Positions 34,137-42,715 of a stretch of 59,150 nucleotides of DNA are shown in pieces. Every line of letters starts with the position of its first letter. Positions within the stretch are counted from its first letter, which is position 1. The notes beneath the pieces are model-generated. The model was not told the DNA's origin and did not search any database. It worked only from the letters and a program-made list of their open reading frames with translations. The translations under genes and the position numbers were made by a program. Source of the DNA: Paenibacillus_AA sp045062745 (GTDB lineage Bacteria > Bacillota > Bacilli > Paenibacillales > NBRC-103111); assembly GCF_045062745.1 (NCBI RefSeq), contig NZ_JBJGED010000044.1, forward strand, positions 1 to 59,150, given 5' to 3'.

Positions 34137-36407
34137 ATCTCCTTCCTCTCCTATTGGGTGGCGACGAATCGGCTCAAGTACGAGACGGTCAACACCCATA
34201 TGGCGCTGCTCGGCCAGATCGATCACAAGCTGGAGCTGATGCTGCAGACGATCGACAAGGAAACGATCCAGATGCTCGAGAATGACGACGTGAAAAAGTT
34301 TTTCGACTACGCGATGAGCGAAGAGGACAGCCGGGACAATATGTATCGGCTCAACAGCTATTTCCGGGGCATCGTCAATTCCGGCGAATTCGTCTATTCC
34401 CTTGACATGTATTCCTATGTCCGTAAGCTGCTCTTCTCGGGCAATGCACTGCGTGAGGATCAGGCACCGAGCGATTACGAGTGGATCGGCTCGTTCGAGA
34501 AGGAGGACAAGTATTCGAGCTGGCTCCCGACGCGGAGGCTGACGCTGAGCACGTCGAACTTCCCGATCTACCGCAACGTAGTGACGCTCCTCCGCACGTA
34601 TCCGCTCATCCATTCTCCGGGCTTCCGGCGCGGCGCGGTCGCGATCAACATCAAGGAGGAAGCGGTGTATCAGCTGCTAACCGACTCCCACAGCCGCACT
34701 CTGGGAGACACGTTCATCGCGGATGCGGAAGGACGTATCGTCTCGAGCGCGGACAAGAACAAGCTCGGCCAGAACATGAGCGGCTCGGACGTCATGTCGG
34801 CCGTGCTGAAGGGCCAGCAGGAAGGGAACTTCCGCGCTACGATCGGCGGGGAGCCGAGCTCGGTGTTCTATGTCACCTCGGAGTTCACCGGGTGGAAGAT
34901 CGTCAATGTCGTGCCCGAGATTCAGCTGAACCGGCCTCTGATCAAGGTGCGCAATGCGCTTATCGTCATCGCGGCGGTGTTGTTCGTGGCGGCTGGCGTC
35001 AGCGCGGTTCTGCTCGGGCTATGGACGTTCAACCCGCTCAACCGGTTCGTCGCGAACGTGTCCAAGAAGCTGAAAACGCACCCGCTGTACGCAGGGACCG
35101 AGTGGAAGCCGGGCACCGAATTCACGAACTTCGAGAACGTCGTGCAGCATATTCTGACCGACAGCGAGCAGCTGCAGAGGCAGATCAAGGAGAGCAAGCC
35201 GATCATGAAATGGCGGCTCCTGACCGAGATTCTGACCAATTACCCGGTGCAGAACCGGAATATCGGGCAGTACATGGACTTGGTCGGGGTGCAGCTGTAC
35301 CCGCACTACTTCATCGTCATGAGCGCGGAGTTCGACCGGAAATCGGAGATCCGATCCGCCCGCGATCTGCACCTGTACGCCTATGCGCTGTGCAACGTGG
35401 CCGAGGAGCTGATCAACGCCGAGTGCAAAGGCGCGGCGATGGAGTGGGAAGACGGCCAGTGCGCGATCATCCTGAGCTTCGACGACGAGGATGTGGAGCA
35501 GCACGCCATCCGTGCCGTTGCGGTAGCCGAGATGCTGAAGAACTTCGTCCAGGAGCACTTCAAGAAGACGATTACGATCGGCATCGGCAGCGAAGTGCGG
35601 GAGCTGCGGGACGTCCCCGTCTCACACAAGATGTCGCAGGAGGCGCTCAAGTACAAGCTCGTCATGGGCATGGGCACGATCATCGCCGCCGACGACCTGC
35701 GGGGATACCATTCCGGGCAATTCCACCGGCTATTCGCCTACACCGACACGATCGTCGATTCGATCAAGGTGCTCGACGAGGAGAAGCTGCATCAGCAGCT
35801 GCACCGCTGGTTCGAGCAGCTGGCGTCGCTCGGCGTGCCGCCGGACATCATTCGGCAGCTGATCGTGCAGCTGCTCATGAAGGCCGCGGTTCTGGCCGGC
35901 GAGCTCGGCGTAGCGCAGGAGGACTTGATCCCGGCGGAGAACGTGCAGGAAGCATTGGAGCAGCACGACAGCCTGGAGCTGCTTCGAGAGTTCGTAGAGG
36001 GGACGCTCGCCAGATTCATTGCCGGCATTCGCCACCGCCGCCACCATCATGAGAAGAACGACGCGATCGAGCAGGTGATGCGCTACATTCAGCTGAACTA
36101 CGGCAACAGCGAGCTGTCCCTGAACGCGCTGTCCGATGAGTTTCGAATGAGCGTGTCCCACCTGAGCAAAATGTTCAAGGATTACACGGGTGGCAATTTC
36201 ATCGACTATCTGATGGAAATCCGGATCGAAAAGTCGAAGGAGCGGCTGGCGGAAACGAGCGACAAGGTTCGGGACATCGCCGAATCCGTCGGTTACACGA
36301 ATGTCAACAGCTTCACCCGCATATTCAAAAAATTTACCGGCCTGACGCCCAGCGAATATAGAGACCGGGAATGGGACAGGCGCGGAGAGGATCGGGAGGC
36401 ATTATGA
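34059..36407 (+). CDS. Membrane-anchored AraC-type regulator with extracellular sensor
   Basis: A 782-residue one-component transmembrane regulator. A first membrane segment (VVVLLLLLFLVVSMISFLSY, residues 12-31) is followed by a Cache-like extracellular domain (ending in VFYVTSEFTGWKIVNVVPE), a second membrane segment near residues 305-328 (ALIVIAAVLFVAAGVSAVLL), a long cytoplasmic region, and a C-terminal AraC double helix-turn-helix (LSLNALSDEFRMSVSHLSKM and IAESVGYTNVNSFTRIFKKF). It has no kinase or receiver part, so signal passes from outside directly to DNA. The ATG follows GGGGGAACAG weakly. It ends by ATGA overlap with the next gene and probably controls the importer and glycosidase operon. 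Confidence 0.92.
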   Translation: MGIFQYRSTKRTVVVLLLLLFLVVSMISFLSYWVATNRLKYETVNTHMALLGQIDHKLELMLQTIDKETIQMLENDDVKKFFDYAMSEEDSRDNMYRLNSYFRGIVNSGEFVYSLDMYSYVRKLLFSGNALREDQAPSDYEWIGSFEKEDKYSSWLPTRRLTLSTSNFPIYRNVVTLLRTYPLIHSPGFRRGAVAINIKEEAVYQLLTDSHSRTLGDTFIADAEGRIVSSADKNKLGQNMSGSDVMSAVLKGQQEGNFRATIGGEPSSVFYVTSEFTGWKIVNVVPEIQLNRPLIKVRNALIVIAAVLFVAAGVSAVLLGLWTFNPLNRFVANVSKKLKTHPLYAGTEWKPGTEFTNFENVVQHILTDSEQLQRQIKESKPIMKWRLLTEILTNYPVQNRNIGQYMDLVGVQLYPHYFIVMSAEFDRKSEIRSARDLHLYAYALCNVAEELINAECKGAAMEWEDGQCAIILSFDDEDVEQHAIRAVAVAEMLKNFVQEHFKKTITIGIGSEVRELRDVPVSHKMSQEALKYKLVMGMGTIIAADDLRGYHSGQFHRLFAYTDTIVDSIKVLDEEKLHQQLHRWFEQLASLGVPPDIIRQLIVQLLMKAAVLAGELGVAQEDLIPAENVQEALEQHDSLELLREFVEGTLARFIAGIRHRRHHHEKNDAIEQVMRYIQLNYGNSELSLNALSDEFRMSVSHLSKMFKDYTGGNFIDYLMEIRIEKSKERLAETSDKVRDIAESVGYTNVNSFTRIFKKFTGLTPSEYRDREWDRRGEDREAL

Positions 36408-38128
36408 GCAACGGGAGTCACTGGTTCCCTTATTTTCTAAAACGTGTCGAGGAGCTGCATGCGGACTATAACCCGGAATGGCGGCTGCTGCGCCGGCCGT
36501 TCCGCAGTCCGGGCTATCACACGGCGATCCGCAAGGCCGACTACGTGCACCCGACCAGGGAAGCGTTGGTCTATGCAGTAGCCTTATTGGATATGGGCGA
36601 CGAATCCTACCGGGAGCGCGCCTTTCACCTCATCGAGCGGATCGTGTCGCTCCAGGATACGGATCCGTCGTCGCCTACTTTCGGCATCTGGTCGTGGTTC
36701 TATGAGGAGCCGCTGGAGAAGATGTCGCCGCCGGACTGGAATTGGGCGGACTTCAATGGGAAGCAGCTCCTGCTCGCCGTCATCCGGTATGCGGACTTGT
36801 TCCCGGCGGAGCTGCTCGCGCAGACGAAGCAAGCGATCTGCAATAGCTGCGACGCGATTATTAAGCGCAATGTCGGCCCGGACTACACCAACATCGCCAT
36901 CATGGGCGCGTTCGTCACGCTTCTCGCGGGGGAGACCCTCGGCATCGAGCGGTATCGGCAATACGGCCTGGACCGGCTGGACCGGTTCTACCGCTACACC
37001 CTGGAACGCGGCGCGTTCAACGAGTACAACAGCCCGACATATGCGATCATCGCGGTCGAGGAGCTGTCGAGCATCGCGACCGAGACTTCGGAACCGCGCG
37101 CTAGGGTGCAGGTGGCAGAGCTGCTCGACATCGCCTGGCGCATGATCGCGGTACATTATCATCCGCCGACCGGGCAATGGTCCGGGCCGCAGAGCCGCGC
37201 GTACGATTCGCTCTTAACGCCCGAACGGCTTACCTTTCTGCAGATGGCGTGCGGTGACCGGGTTTCGTTCCTGCCTGAGGAGGGGTATGTATACGGACTC
37301 ACATGGTACGGGAACGAGATCGTTTGTCCGGAGAAGTACATCCCGTATTTCACCGGTGAGCCGGATCGAGAATGGGTGCAAGGGCTCGGCTCTGCAGGGG
37401 CCGGCCGGGAACGCCGAGCGAGCACGTATATGAACGGCCGACTGTCGCTAGGCACGTTCAACTCCAATATCATGTGGAACCAGTGCCGGAACTTGCTCGG
37501 ATACATGGTGAACGACAACGGGGCGGCCTATGTGCACCTTCGCGTGCTCCATGACGGGTACGATTACTCGTCGGCCGTGTTCTCGGGCGTGCAGCGGCAG
37601 AGTACGGTCCTCTGCGGCATCACCTTCGCGACCGACGCCGGCGGGACACACCCGAATCTGGACCAAGTCCATGGCCGCATTGACGCGAGCGACCTGCGGA
37701 TTCGGTTCGAGCTGGGCGGCTGCCTGGACGGCGCGCAGGTGTCGACGGAGGACGCGGGTGTGTCGCTGCGATTGGGAGACCAAACGCTCAAAGTCAAGAC
37801 GGTGTATGGAGAATTCGACGGGTGCCCCGTCACGGAGTGGGAATCGTCGAGGGAAGGCGATAAGCTGTGCCTCGATCTGGTCTTGTACCGGGGCGAGCCG
37901 CGATTGTTGGACTTTCACCGGATCGAGTCGGCCTGTATCGTAATCGCCTTCGAGGCGGACGGGTCAAGACGTGCCTGGCAGACGGAGGTGCAGAAGCAGG
38001 ATGCCGGCGTAAGCGGTAAGCTGCTGCTTGGCGAAGGCGGGGTGTTGGAGCTGGATGCGCCGCTGAAGCCCGACACGCTGGAGAAGCTGCTGTGGCACAA
38101 CGCGCCGATGACCGGGGCGTCGAATTAA
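36404..38128 (+). CDS. Unidentified (alpha/alpha)6-barrel-like protein, possible polysaccharide lyase or hydrolase
   Basis: A 574-residue cytoplasmic protein without signal peptide. The N-terminal two thirds are helix-rich with spaced aromatic pairs (SWFYEEPLEKMSPPDWNWAD, DYTNIAIMGAFVTLLAGE, GAFNEYNSPTYAIIAVEEL), as in alginate-lyase/heparinase-type toroids and GH88/GH105-type barrels; the last 180 residues look like beta-sandwich. I cannot assign a family. Conserved-looking Asn, His and Tyr residues in NSPTYAI and VHYHPPTGQWSGPQSR could be catalytic. The ATG at 36404 overlaps the regulator stop and has GGGAGG upstream. It likely handles the oligosaccharide brought in by system 2. Confidence 0.7.
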   Translation: MSNGSHWFPYFLKRVEELHADYNPEWRLLRRPFRSPGYHTAIRKADYVHPTREALVYAVALLDMGDESYRERAFHLIERIVSLQDTDPSSPTFGIWSWFYEEPLEKMSPPDWNWADFNGKQLLLAVIRYADLFPAELLAQTKQAICNSCDAIIKRNVGPDYTNIAIMGAFVTLLAGETLGIERYRQYGLDRLDRFYRYTLERGAFNEYNSPTYAIIAVEELSSIATETSEPRARVQVAELLDIAWRMIAVHYHPPTGQWSGPQSRAYDSLLTPERLTFLQMACGDRVSFLPEEGYVYGLTWYGNEIVCPEKYIPYFTGEPDREWVQGLGSAGAGRERRASTYMNGRLSLGTFNSNIMWNQCRNLLGYMVNDNGAAYVHLRVLHDGYDYSSAVFSGVQRQSTVLCGITFATDAGGTHPNLDQVHGRIDASDLRIRFELGGCLDGAQVSTEDAGVSLRLGDQTLKVKTVYGEFDGCPVTEWESSREGDKLCLDLVLYRGEPRLLDFHRIESACIVIAFEADGSRRAWQTEVQKQDAGVSGKLLLGEGGVLELDAPLKPDTLEKLLWHNAPMTGASN

Positions 38129-38146
38129 CCGGGTATGGATATGGAT

Positions 38147-38182
38147 CGGCCGGGTGAGGGAAATCCTCTCCCGGCCTTTTTG
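38147..38182 (+). terminator. Intrinsic terminator of the system 2 locus
   Basis: CGGCCGGGTGAGG pairs with CCTCTCCCGGCC around the loop GAAAT and is followed by TTTTT. It lies 18 nt after the stop of the (alpha/alpha)6-like gene and closes the locus; the GntR fusion gene converges from the other side. Confidence 0.88.
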
Positions 38183-38243
38183 TGCGGGTATGAACTTTGT
38201 TAAACAATGTGTTATTCCTTACAAAAGGGGAAGCTTCTGACAT

Positions 38244-39608
38244 TCACAACTTCTCCTCCAGCCGATTCAGAATCGTCTCCAGGCTGTCGAGCTTGGAGAT
38301 GTAGTACATTAGCTCCTGCCGGATCATCGCCAGCTCGTCCGGCGACAGGTTCAGGTCGGCATACGTGCGGAACGTATGCACGATCTCCCGGTACATGTGG
38401 TACCGGTACGGGCGCTTCACGACCTCCTCGCCGACCCATTCGGCCGCTCGCTTGAGGCTGGGGAGGTTAAGCGTGTGCTTGCGGATGTGCAGCTGCGTCT
38501 CGTACGAGAGCAGGTAGTCGACGAATTGCTTCGCGGCGGCCTTACGCGGCGACATTTTGTTAATCGCCAGCCCGATGATGACCAGCATCGTGCGGCTGTT
38601 GTCCATATGCGGCAGCGGCGCGATATCGTAATGGAACTCAGCCAGCTTCAGCTCGTTCAAGTTCGAGTACGTCGCCATGATCATGGAGGCGCGTTCGTGC
38701 AAGAACATCGACACCACATCGGCATCATTTTCTGTACTCAAGTTGGGGAATTGCTCTTGGGCTATCGTGTTCAACATCTCGAACGCTTCTTTAACCTTCG
38801 GATCATGCAGGTCGTAGCGGCCGTCTTCGCCTCGTAGGAACTTCACCCCGTTCTGGAGCAGGAAGACGGGCCACCGGTTATCGGAGAGCAAGTGGATCAG
38901 GAAGCCCAGCCTCTCATTCCCTTTCTTAAGCTTATGCGCCGTCTCGCGGAGGTCGTCCCACCTCCACCCGCTGTGCGGCTCCGACAAACCCAGCTCGCTG
39001 AAATGTTCCTTATTGTAGCACAGCATAACCGGCGTAAAAACGAATGGCATCACGTATTGTCGTCCGCCCATTAGAAAAGGCGCATTCAGGAACGGATATA
39101 GCTCAGGATGCGGATCGAACGGCTCCAGGATGCTCTTCTCCGGGGTATCCGGCCGCATATATTCGTAGTTGTACAGATTGACGGTAATGACGTCGAACAA
39201 ACCTTCCTGCAAATAAGTTTCGATCGCGTCGTGCCGCCGAGGGAACCCAACCGGGTAAGGCTCCACCTGGATATCGGACTGCGTCTCATTGAAGCGATTG
39301 ACGAGCTCGAGCAGTTGCGTTTCTCGGTCCAGCGAAGGGTAGTACCCGAACCGGATGATCTCCCCGGTTTTCTCCTTCTTTCGGATAATACGCGCGCCGA
39401 TGCGAGGCACCTTCTCGATGAAGCCGTCCGCCACGAGCACGTCGAGCCCTTTGCGTACCGTGTTTTTGCTAAGTGTGTACTGCGCCCCGAGTTCCAGCTC
39501 AGACGGCAGGAAATCCCCTTCCGACCGAACCCCGGTCAAGATGTCTTGCTTGAGCGTAGCGACCATATGTTCCAGACGGCTTCGCGAGGCAGCCCTCTTC
39601 GGTTTCAT
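38244..39608 (-). CDS. GntR-type winged helix fused to a family 1 sugar-binding protein domain
   Basis: A 454-residue cytoplasmic regulator of unusual build. Residues 10-75 are a GntR winged helix (LKQDILTGVRSEGDFLPSEL, ELGAQYTLSKNTVRKGLDVL). From about residue 80 to the end it resembles an extracellular SBP_bac_1 binding protein (IIRFGYYPSLDRETQLLELV, EGLFDVITVNLYNYEYM, PFVFTPVMLCYNKEHFSELG), but with no signal peptide, so the sugar-binding fold serves as an intracellular effector domain. The ATG at 39608 follows GGAGGATCG. It converges on the system 2 locus and probably represses a sugar operon until its ligand is bound. Confidence 0.9.
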   Translation of the reverse strand: MKPKRAASRSRLEHMVATLKQDILTGVRSEGDFLPSELELGAQYTLSKNTVRKGLDVLVADGFIEKVPRIGARIIRKKEKTGEIIRFGYYPSLDRETQLLELVNRFNETQSDIQVEPYPVGFPRRHDAIETYLQEGLFDVITVNLYNYEYMRPDTPEKSILEPFDPHPELYPFLNAPFLMGGRQYVMPFVFTPVMLCYNKEHFSELGLSEPHSGWRWDDLRETAHKLKKGNERLGFLIHLLSDNRWPVFLLQNGVKFLRGEDGRYDLHDPKVKEAFEMLNTIAQEQFPNLSTENDADVVSMFLHERASMIMATYSNLNELKLAEFHYDIAPLPHMDNSRTMLVIIGLAINKMSPRKAAAKQFVDYLLSYETQLHIRKHTLNLPSLKRAAEWVGEEVVKRPYRYHMYREIVHTFRTYADLNLSPDELAMIRQELMYYISKLDSLETILNRLEEKL

Positions 39609-39710
39609 TAGCTTCGATCCTCCATCACATCTTCCAGCATTCCTAGCAACTTTTGATTCAAAGTATACTATAGACTCCGTTTCAAGTCATGTTTCGTTCC
39701 TAACGCTCGG

Positions 39711-40154
39711 TTAGCCGAACCAGCCAGCCATTAGCACGGCTGCGAGAAATACGAGCTGCAGGACGGTCCGGACCGCCAATCCCGGGACCGGTCTGCCGCC
39801 GATTGTGAGCCGTTGCCGGGCGGCCCATACATTGGCGGGGAACATGGCGATCAGCAGCACCGCCAGGCAGACGGAAGCGGCTCGAGTAGTGAGGGGCAGC
39901 ACAAGGCCAATAGCTCCGGCAAGCTCCAACCACCCTGTGACCGATACGAGCAAGTCCGGCTTTGGGAATACGGGGGGAACCATCCGAATCAAGTCCGGCC
40001 TGCGCTTGCCCCAGTGAGCCGATGCCGTAAGGAGCAGCATGACGGCGACCGCCCATTGGAGCGGGTGCTGCCATCCGTCGTAATAGGACCAGCCAAGCAG
40101 GCTGCAGCCTTTGAACACTAGAAAAGAAACGATGAGCACGTAAAAGGGAAGCAT
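39711..40154 (-). CDS. DoxX family membrane protein
   Basis: A 147-residue protein with four hydrophobic segments typical of DoxX/DoxD proteins (LLVSVTGWLELAGAIGLVLP is the conserved third-segment region, followed by AALLIAMFPANVWAA-like residues). The ATG at 40154 follows CAAAGGAGG; longer upstream frames lack a ribosome site. The family is linked to thiosulfate:quinone or redox functions in some bacteria, but most members are uncharacterised. It lies alone between the GntR fusion and the divergent dehydrogenase. Confidence 0.87.
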   Translation of the reverse strand: MLPFYVLIVSFLVFKGCSLLGWSYYDGWQHPLQWAVAVMLLLTASAHWGKRRPDLIRMVPPVFPKPDLLVSVTGWLELAGAIGLVLPLTTRAASVCLAVLLIAMFPANVWAARQRLTIGGRPVPGLAVRTVLQLVFLAAVLMAGWFG

Positions 40155-40299
40155 AATGTTTCCTCCTTTGATTGCGATTAATACCCTCATTATACAAACA
40201 GACCATCGGTATGTAAATAAATAAATGGGAAAGAATGAATAACCCGTGAGCGACGATTGACGAGAATGGAGGACGTCCAAGGAAACATGAAAATATGAA

Positions 40300-40328
40300 T
40301 TGACAGCTCATTTTAACGTTATTAGAAT
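40300..40328 (+). promoter_or_regulatory. Sigma-A-type promoter of the dehydrogenase gene
   Basis: TTGACA at 40300-40305, a 17-base spacer and TAGAAT at 40323-40328 form a near-consensus promoter. It would give a leader of about 105 nt before the dehydrogenase start, in an otherwise empty A/T-rich 285-base gap between the DoxX and dehydrogenase genes. Confidence 0.75.
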
Positions 40329-40439
40329 CTAAAGTATACCAAGATATATTTTTTTATTTTTCTGGTTCACTTTGATTGGAATTGTGCGAAGGATTCGGCA
40401 GGTATTATGACAAATTAACGGACTAGGAGTGTGTACATT

Positions 40440-41426
40440 TTGAACATTGCCATTCTGCAAGCGAAACAACAGCGGGAAAAAGTATTCAAGGATGTTCACC
40501 TAAACCAGCTGCGCAAACACGGAAACGTCGTGCTGAACGATTCCGGCGTCTGTACCGACGAGCAAATGAAGCGTACTATAGCCGGGGCGGACATCGCGAT
40601 CACCTCCTGGGGGGTGCAGCCGCTCACTCGAGAAGTGCTCGACTGCGCTCCGGATCTGAAGCTCGTTGTCCACGCAGCCGGCACGGTCAAGCCGATCGTG
40701 ACTCCGGTGTTGTGGGAGCGCGGCATCCGGGTGACGAACTGTACGGCACCGCTCGGCCGGGGCGTGGCCGAGACTGCGCTCGGCTTCACGATCTCAGCGC
40801 TGAAGAACATGTGGCGGCTGACCCAAAGTTCGCGTGAGGGAAAATGGGGTACAAACGATCGTAACGTCCGCGAGCTGTACGGCATCACGATCGGCGTAAT
40901 CAGCGGCGGCCGCGCCGGTGCGCATTACATCAAGCTGCTGCAGGCCTTCGAGGTCGACGTCCTTCTGTATGATCCATTCATCTCGGCAGAGCAGGCGGCG
41001 CAGTTGGGTGCGAGGAAGACGGAGCTCGATGAGCTGCTCGTCTTATCCGACGTCATCTCGATTCATGCCCCTTCGATTCCCGAGACGGACGGGATGTTCA
41101 ACGCGGAGAGGTTGAAGCGAATGAAGGACGATTGCATCCTCATCAATACCGCCCGCGGCTCGATCATCGATGAGGAGGCCTTGATCGCCGAGCTGAGCCA
41201 AGGCCGGCTGTTCGCCTGCCTCGACGTGACGAATCCCGAGCCGCCTCGGGCCGATCATCCGTTCCGGACGCTGCCGAATGTCATCTTGACCCCGCATCTG
41301 GCGGGTGCCGTGAACAATGGGCTTCAGCGAGTGGCGCAATATGCGGTCGACGAGTTGGAGCGATACTTGAACGGGGCCAAGATGGAGGGTGAAGTGCGAG
41401 CGGAGCAGCTGAATATGTTCGCGTAA
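40440..41426 (+). CDS. D-isomer-specific 2-hydroxyacid dehydrogenase
   Basis: An NAD-dependent oxidoreductase of about 328 residues, related to 3-phosphoglycerate and hydroxypyruvate dehydrogenases. The catalytic domain has the conserved LINTARGSIIDEEALI motif with its Arg, the Glu region, and HLAGA with the catalytic His replaced or shifted to the TPHLAG site. The nucleotide-binding loop reads GVISGGRAGAHYIKLL, a variant of the usual GxGxxG. The TTG at 40440 has AGGAG 10 nt upstream; a GTG at 40431 is too close to it. With the aldose epimerase 71 nt further on it probably forms a sugar-acid catabolic pair. Confidence 0.9.
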   Translation: MNIAILQAKQQREKVFKDVHLNQLRKHGNVVLNDSGVCTDEQMKRTIAGADIAITSWGVQPLTREVLDCAPDLKLVVHAAGTVKPIVTPVLWERGIRVTNCTAPLGRGVAETALGFTISALKNMWRLTQSSREGKWGTNDRNVRELYGITIGVISGGRAGAHYIKLLQAFEVDVLLYDPFISAEQAAQLGARKTELDELLVLSDVISIHAPSIPETDGMFNAERLKRMKDDCILINTARGSIIDEEALIAELSQGRLFACLDVTNPEPPRADHPFRTLPNVILTPHLAGAVNNGLQRVAQYAVDELERYLNGAKMEGEVRAEQLNMFA

Positions 41427-41497
41427 ATCGTTTCTTTCCTATATGTTTCCTTCTATACTAGGTAAGGAAGCAGATCAATGGGATGGGAGCGTAGACA

Positions 41498-42451
41498 TTG
41501 AAACGATATGAGGTAAGCGTGCAGCAAGCGGAAGGGTATGAGACGTTCGTCCTGTCGGATCGGGCTACGAACGCCGAGGCTCGGATCGTTCCGGCGCTCG
41601 GCAACAATGTTTATTCCTTCTCCGTTAACGGGGAGCAGCTGCTGCTCGTTCCCCCCAGCCTGGCGGAATTGAAGGAGAAGCCGAGCCGGTTCGGCGTTCC
41701 GATTCTGTTCCCGCCGAACCGGACGGCCTATGGCACATTCAGCTATGAGGGCCGTACTTACACATTCCCTCCGAACAACGACGCTCATTACATTCACGGC
41801 GAATTGTGCAGGCGTTGCTGGGCGGCGGAGTCGAGCCAGGCGAATGAAACGGAAGGAGCCAGCCTGGTGTCCGTATTCCGGTTCGCCGATCATCCCGATA
41901 TCATCCGTGCGTTTCCGCATCCTTATACTTTTCGGTTGACGTATCGGCTGGCGGAGGGCCGGCTCGAGCTTGAGGGCGAAGTCCATAACGGCGGGACGGA
42001 GAAGGCTCCTTTCGGTCTTGGTTTCCATCCGTACTTCAGCAGTACTGAGGATGCGACCGTAGTCGTCCCCGCGAACACGGAATATGCCGTGCAGGACACA
42101 TTCGTAGCCGGGCTTCCCGCGGTAACCGGACTCAGCGCCGCGTACCGCACCGGGGTTCCGGCGCGCGAGATCGAACCGTCCGGCTACAAGCTGTTCCGCA
42201 TGGAGGACGGCGTCAACCGTTCGGAGATTCGCCTTCCGGCCTCGGGAACGACGATCGTCTATGAGACGGACGCCGCGTTTCCGTTCATGGTCGTGTTCAA
42301 GCCGCATTGGGGGGCTTCCATTTCCCTCGAGCCTTATTCGATCGTGACAGACGGCTTCAACTTGCCCTGGCCGGCCGAAGTTACCGGCGTACGGGGTGTC
42401 GATGGGGGCGTTACGGTGCGGTTCCACACTTCTATTTATAAGGAAAGTTAA
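41498..42451 (+). CDS. Aldose 1-epimerase family protein
   Basis: A 317-residue mutarotase-fold protein of the GalM/YeaD superfamily. It has the N-terminal LGNNVYSFSVNGEQLLLVPP strand pattern, the GVPILFPPNR motif, the first catalytic His in DAHYIHGELCRRCW, and a second His in GFHPYFSS. The TTG at 41498 is the only start after an in-frame stop and has TGGGAG before it. It interconverts sugar anomers or a related epimer during sugar catabolism. The following hairpin ends the transcript. Confidence 0.9.
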   Translation: MKRYEVSVQQAEGYETFVLSDRATNAEARIVPALGNNVYSFSVNGEQLLLVPPSLAELKEKPSRFGVPILFPPNRTAYGTFSYEGRTYTFPPNNDAHYIHGELCRRCWAAESSQANETEGASLVSVFRFADHPDIIRAFPHPYTFRLTYRLAEGRLELEGEVHNGGTEKAPFGLGFHPYFSSTEDATVVVPANTEYAVQDTFVAGLPAVTGLSAAYRTGVPAREIEPSGYKLFRMEDGVNRSEIRLPASGTTIVYETDAAFPFMVVFKPHWGASISLEPYSIVTDGFNLPWPAEVTGVRGVDGGVTVRFHTSIYKES

Positions 42452-42479
42452 AAGAAAACAAACGGAGCGATTCCACATT

Positions 42480-42509
42480 AACCGTCCGGATTTACCGGGC
42501 GGTTTTTTC
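42480..42509 (+). terminator. Intrinsic terminator after the epimerase gene
   Basis: AACCGTCCGG and CCGGGCGGT pair around ATTTA and are followed by TTTTTT. It separates the sugar genes from the multidrug transporter. Confidence 0.88.
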
Positions 42510-42609
42510 ATTTGGAACAATCGGCGGATATGGGCGATTTCTTATAGAAAATGCGGGAAATGCTAAAACTAACTCTCAATTAATCGAGATTTGCAGGGTG
42601 TTTTTTCAT

Positions 42610-42679
42610 TTGACAACGATGGTTTAACGAATTATTATTTAACTTGTTTAAAGAAATTAGTGATAAACAAATTACTAAT
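42610..42679 (+). promoter_or_regulatory. Promoter and palindromic operator of the DHA2 transporter gene
   Basis: TTGACA (42610-42615), 17 bases, TATTAT (42633-42638) form a strong promoter. Beginning about 11 bases beyond the expected transcription start lies the 24-base imperfect palindrome ATTAGTGAT/ATTACTAAT (42656-42679), a likely repressor site. No regulator gene is adjacent. Confidence 0.7.
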
Positions 42680-42715
42680 AAGAAAAAAAGATCACATACA
42701 AGGAGAGAAACCATC

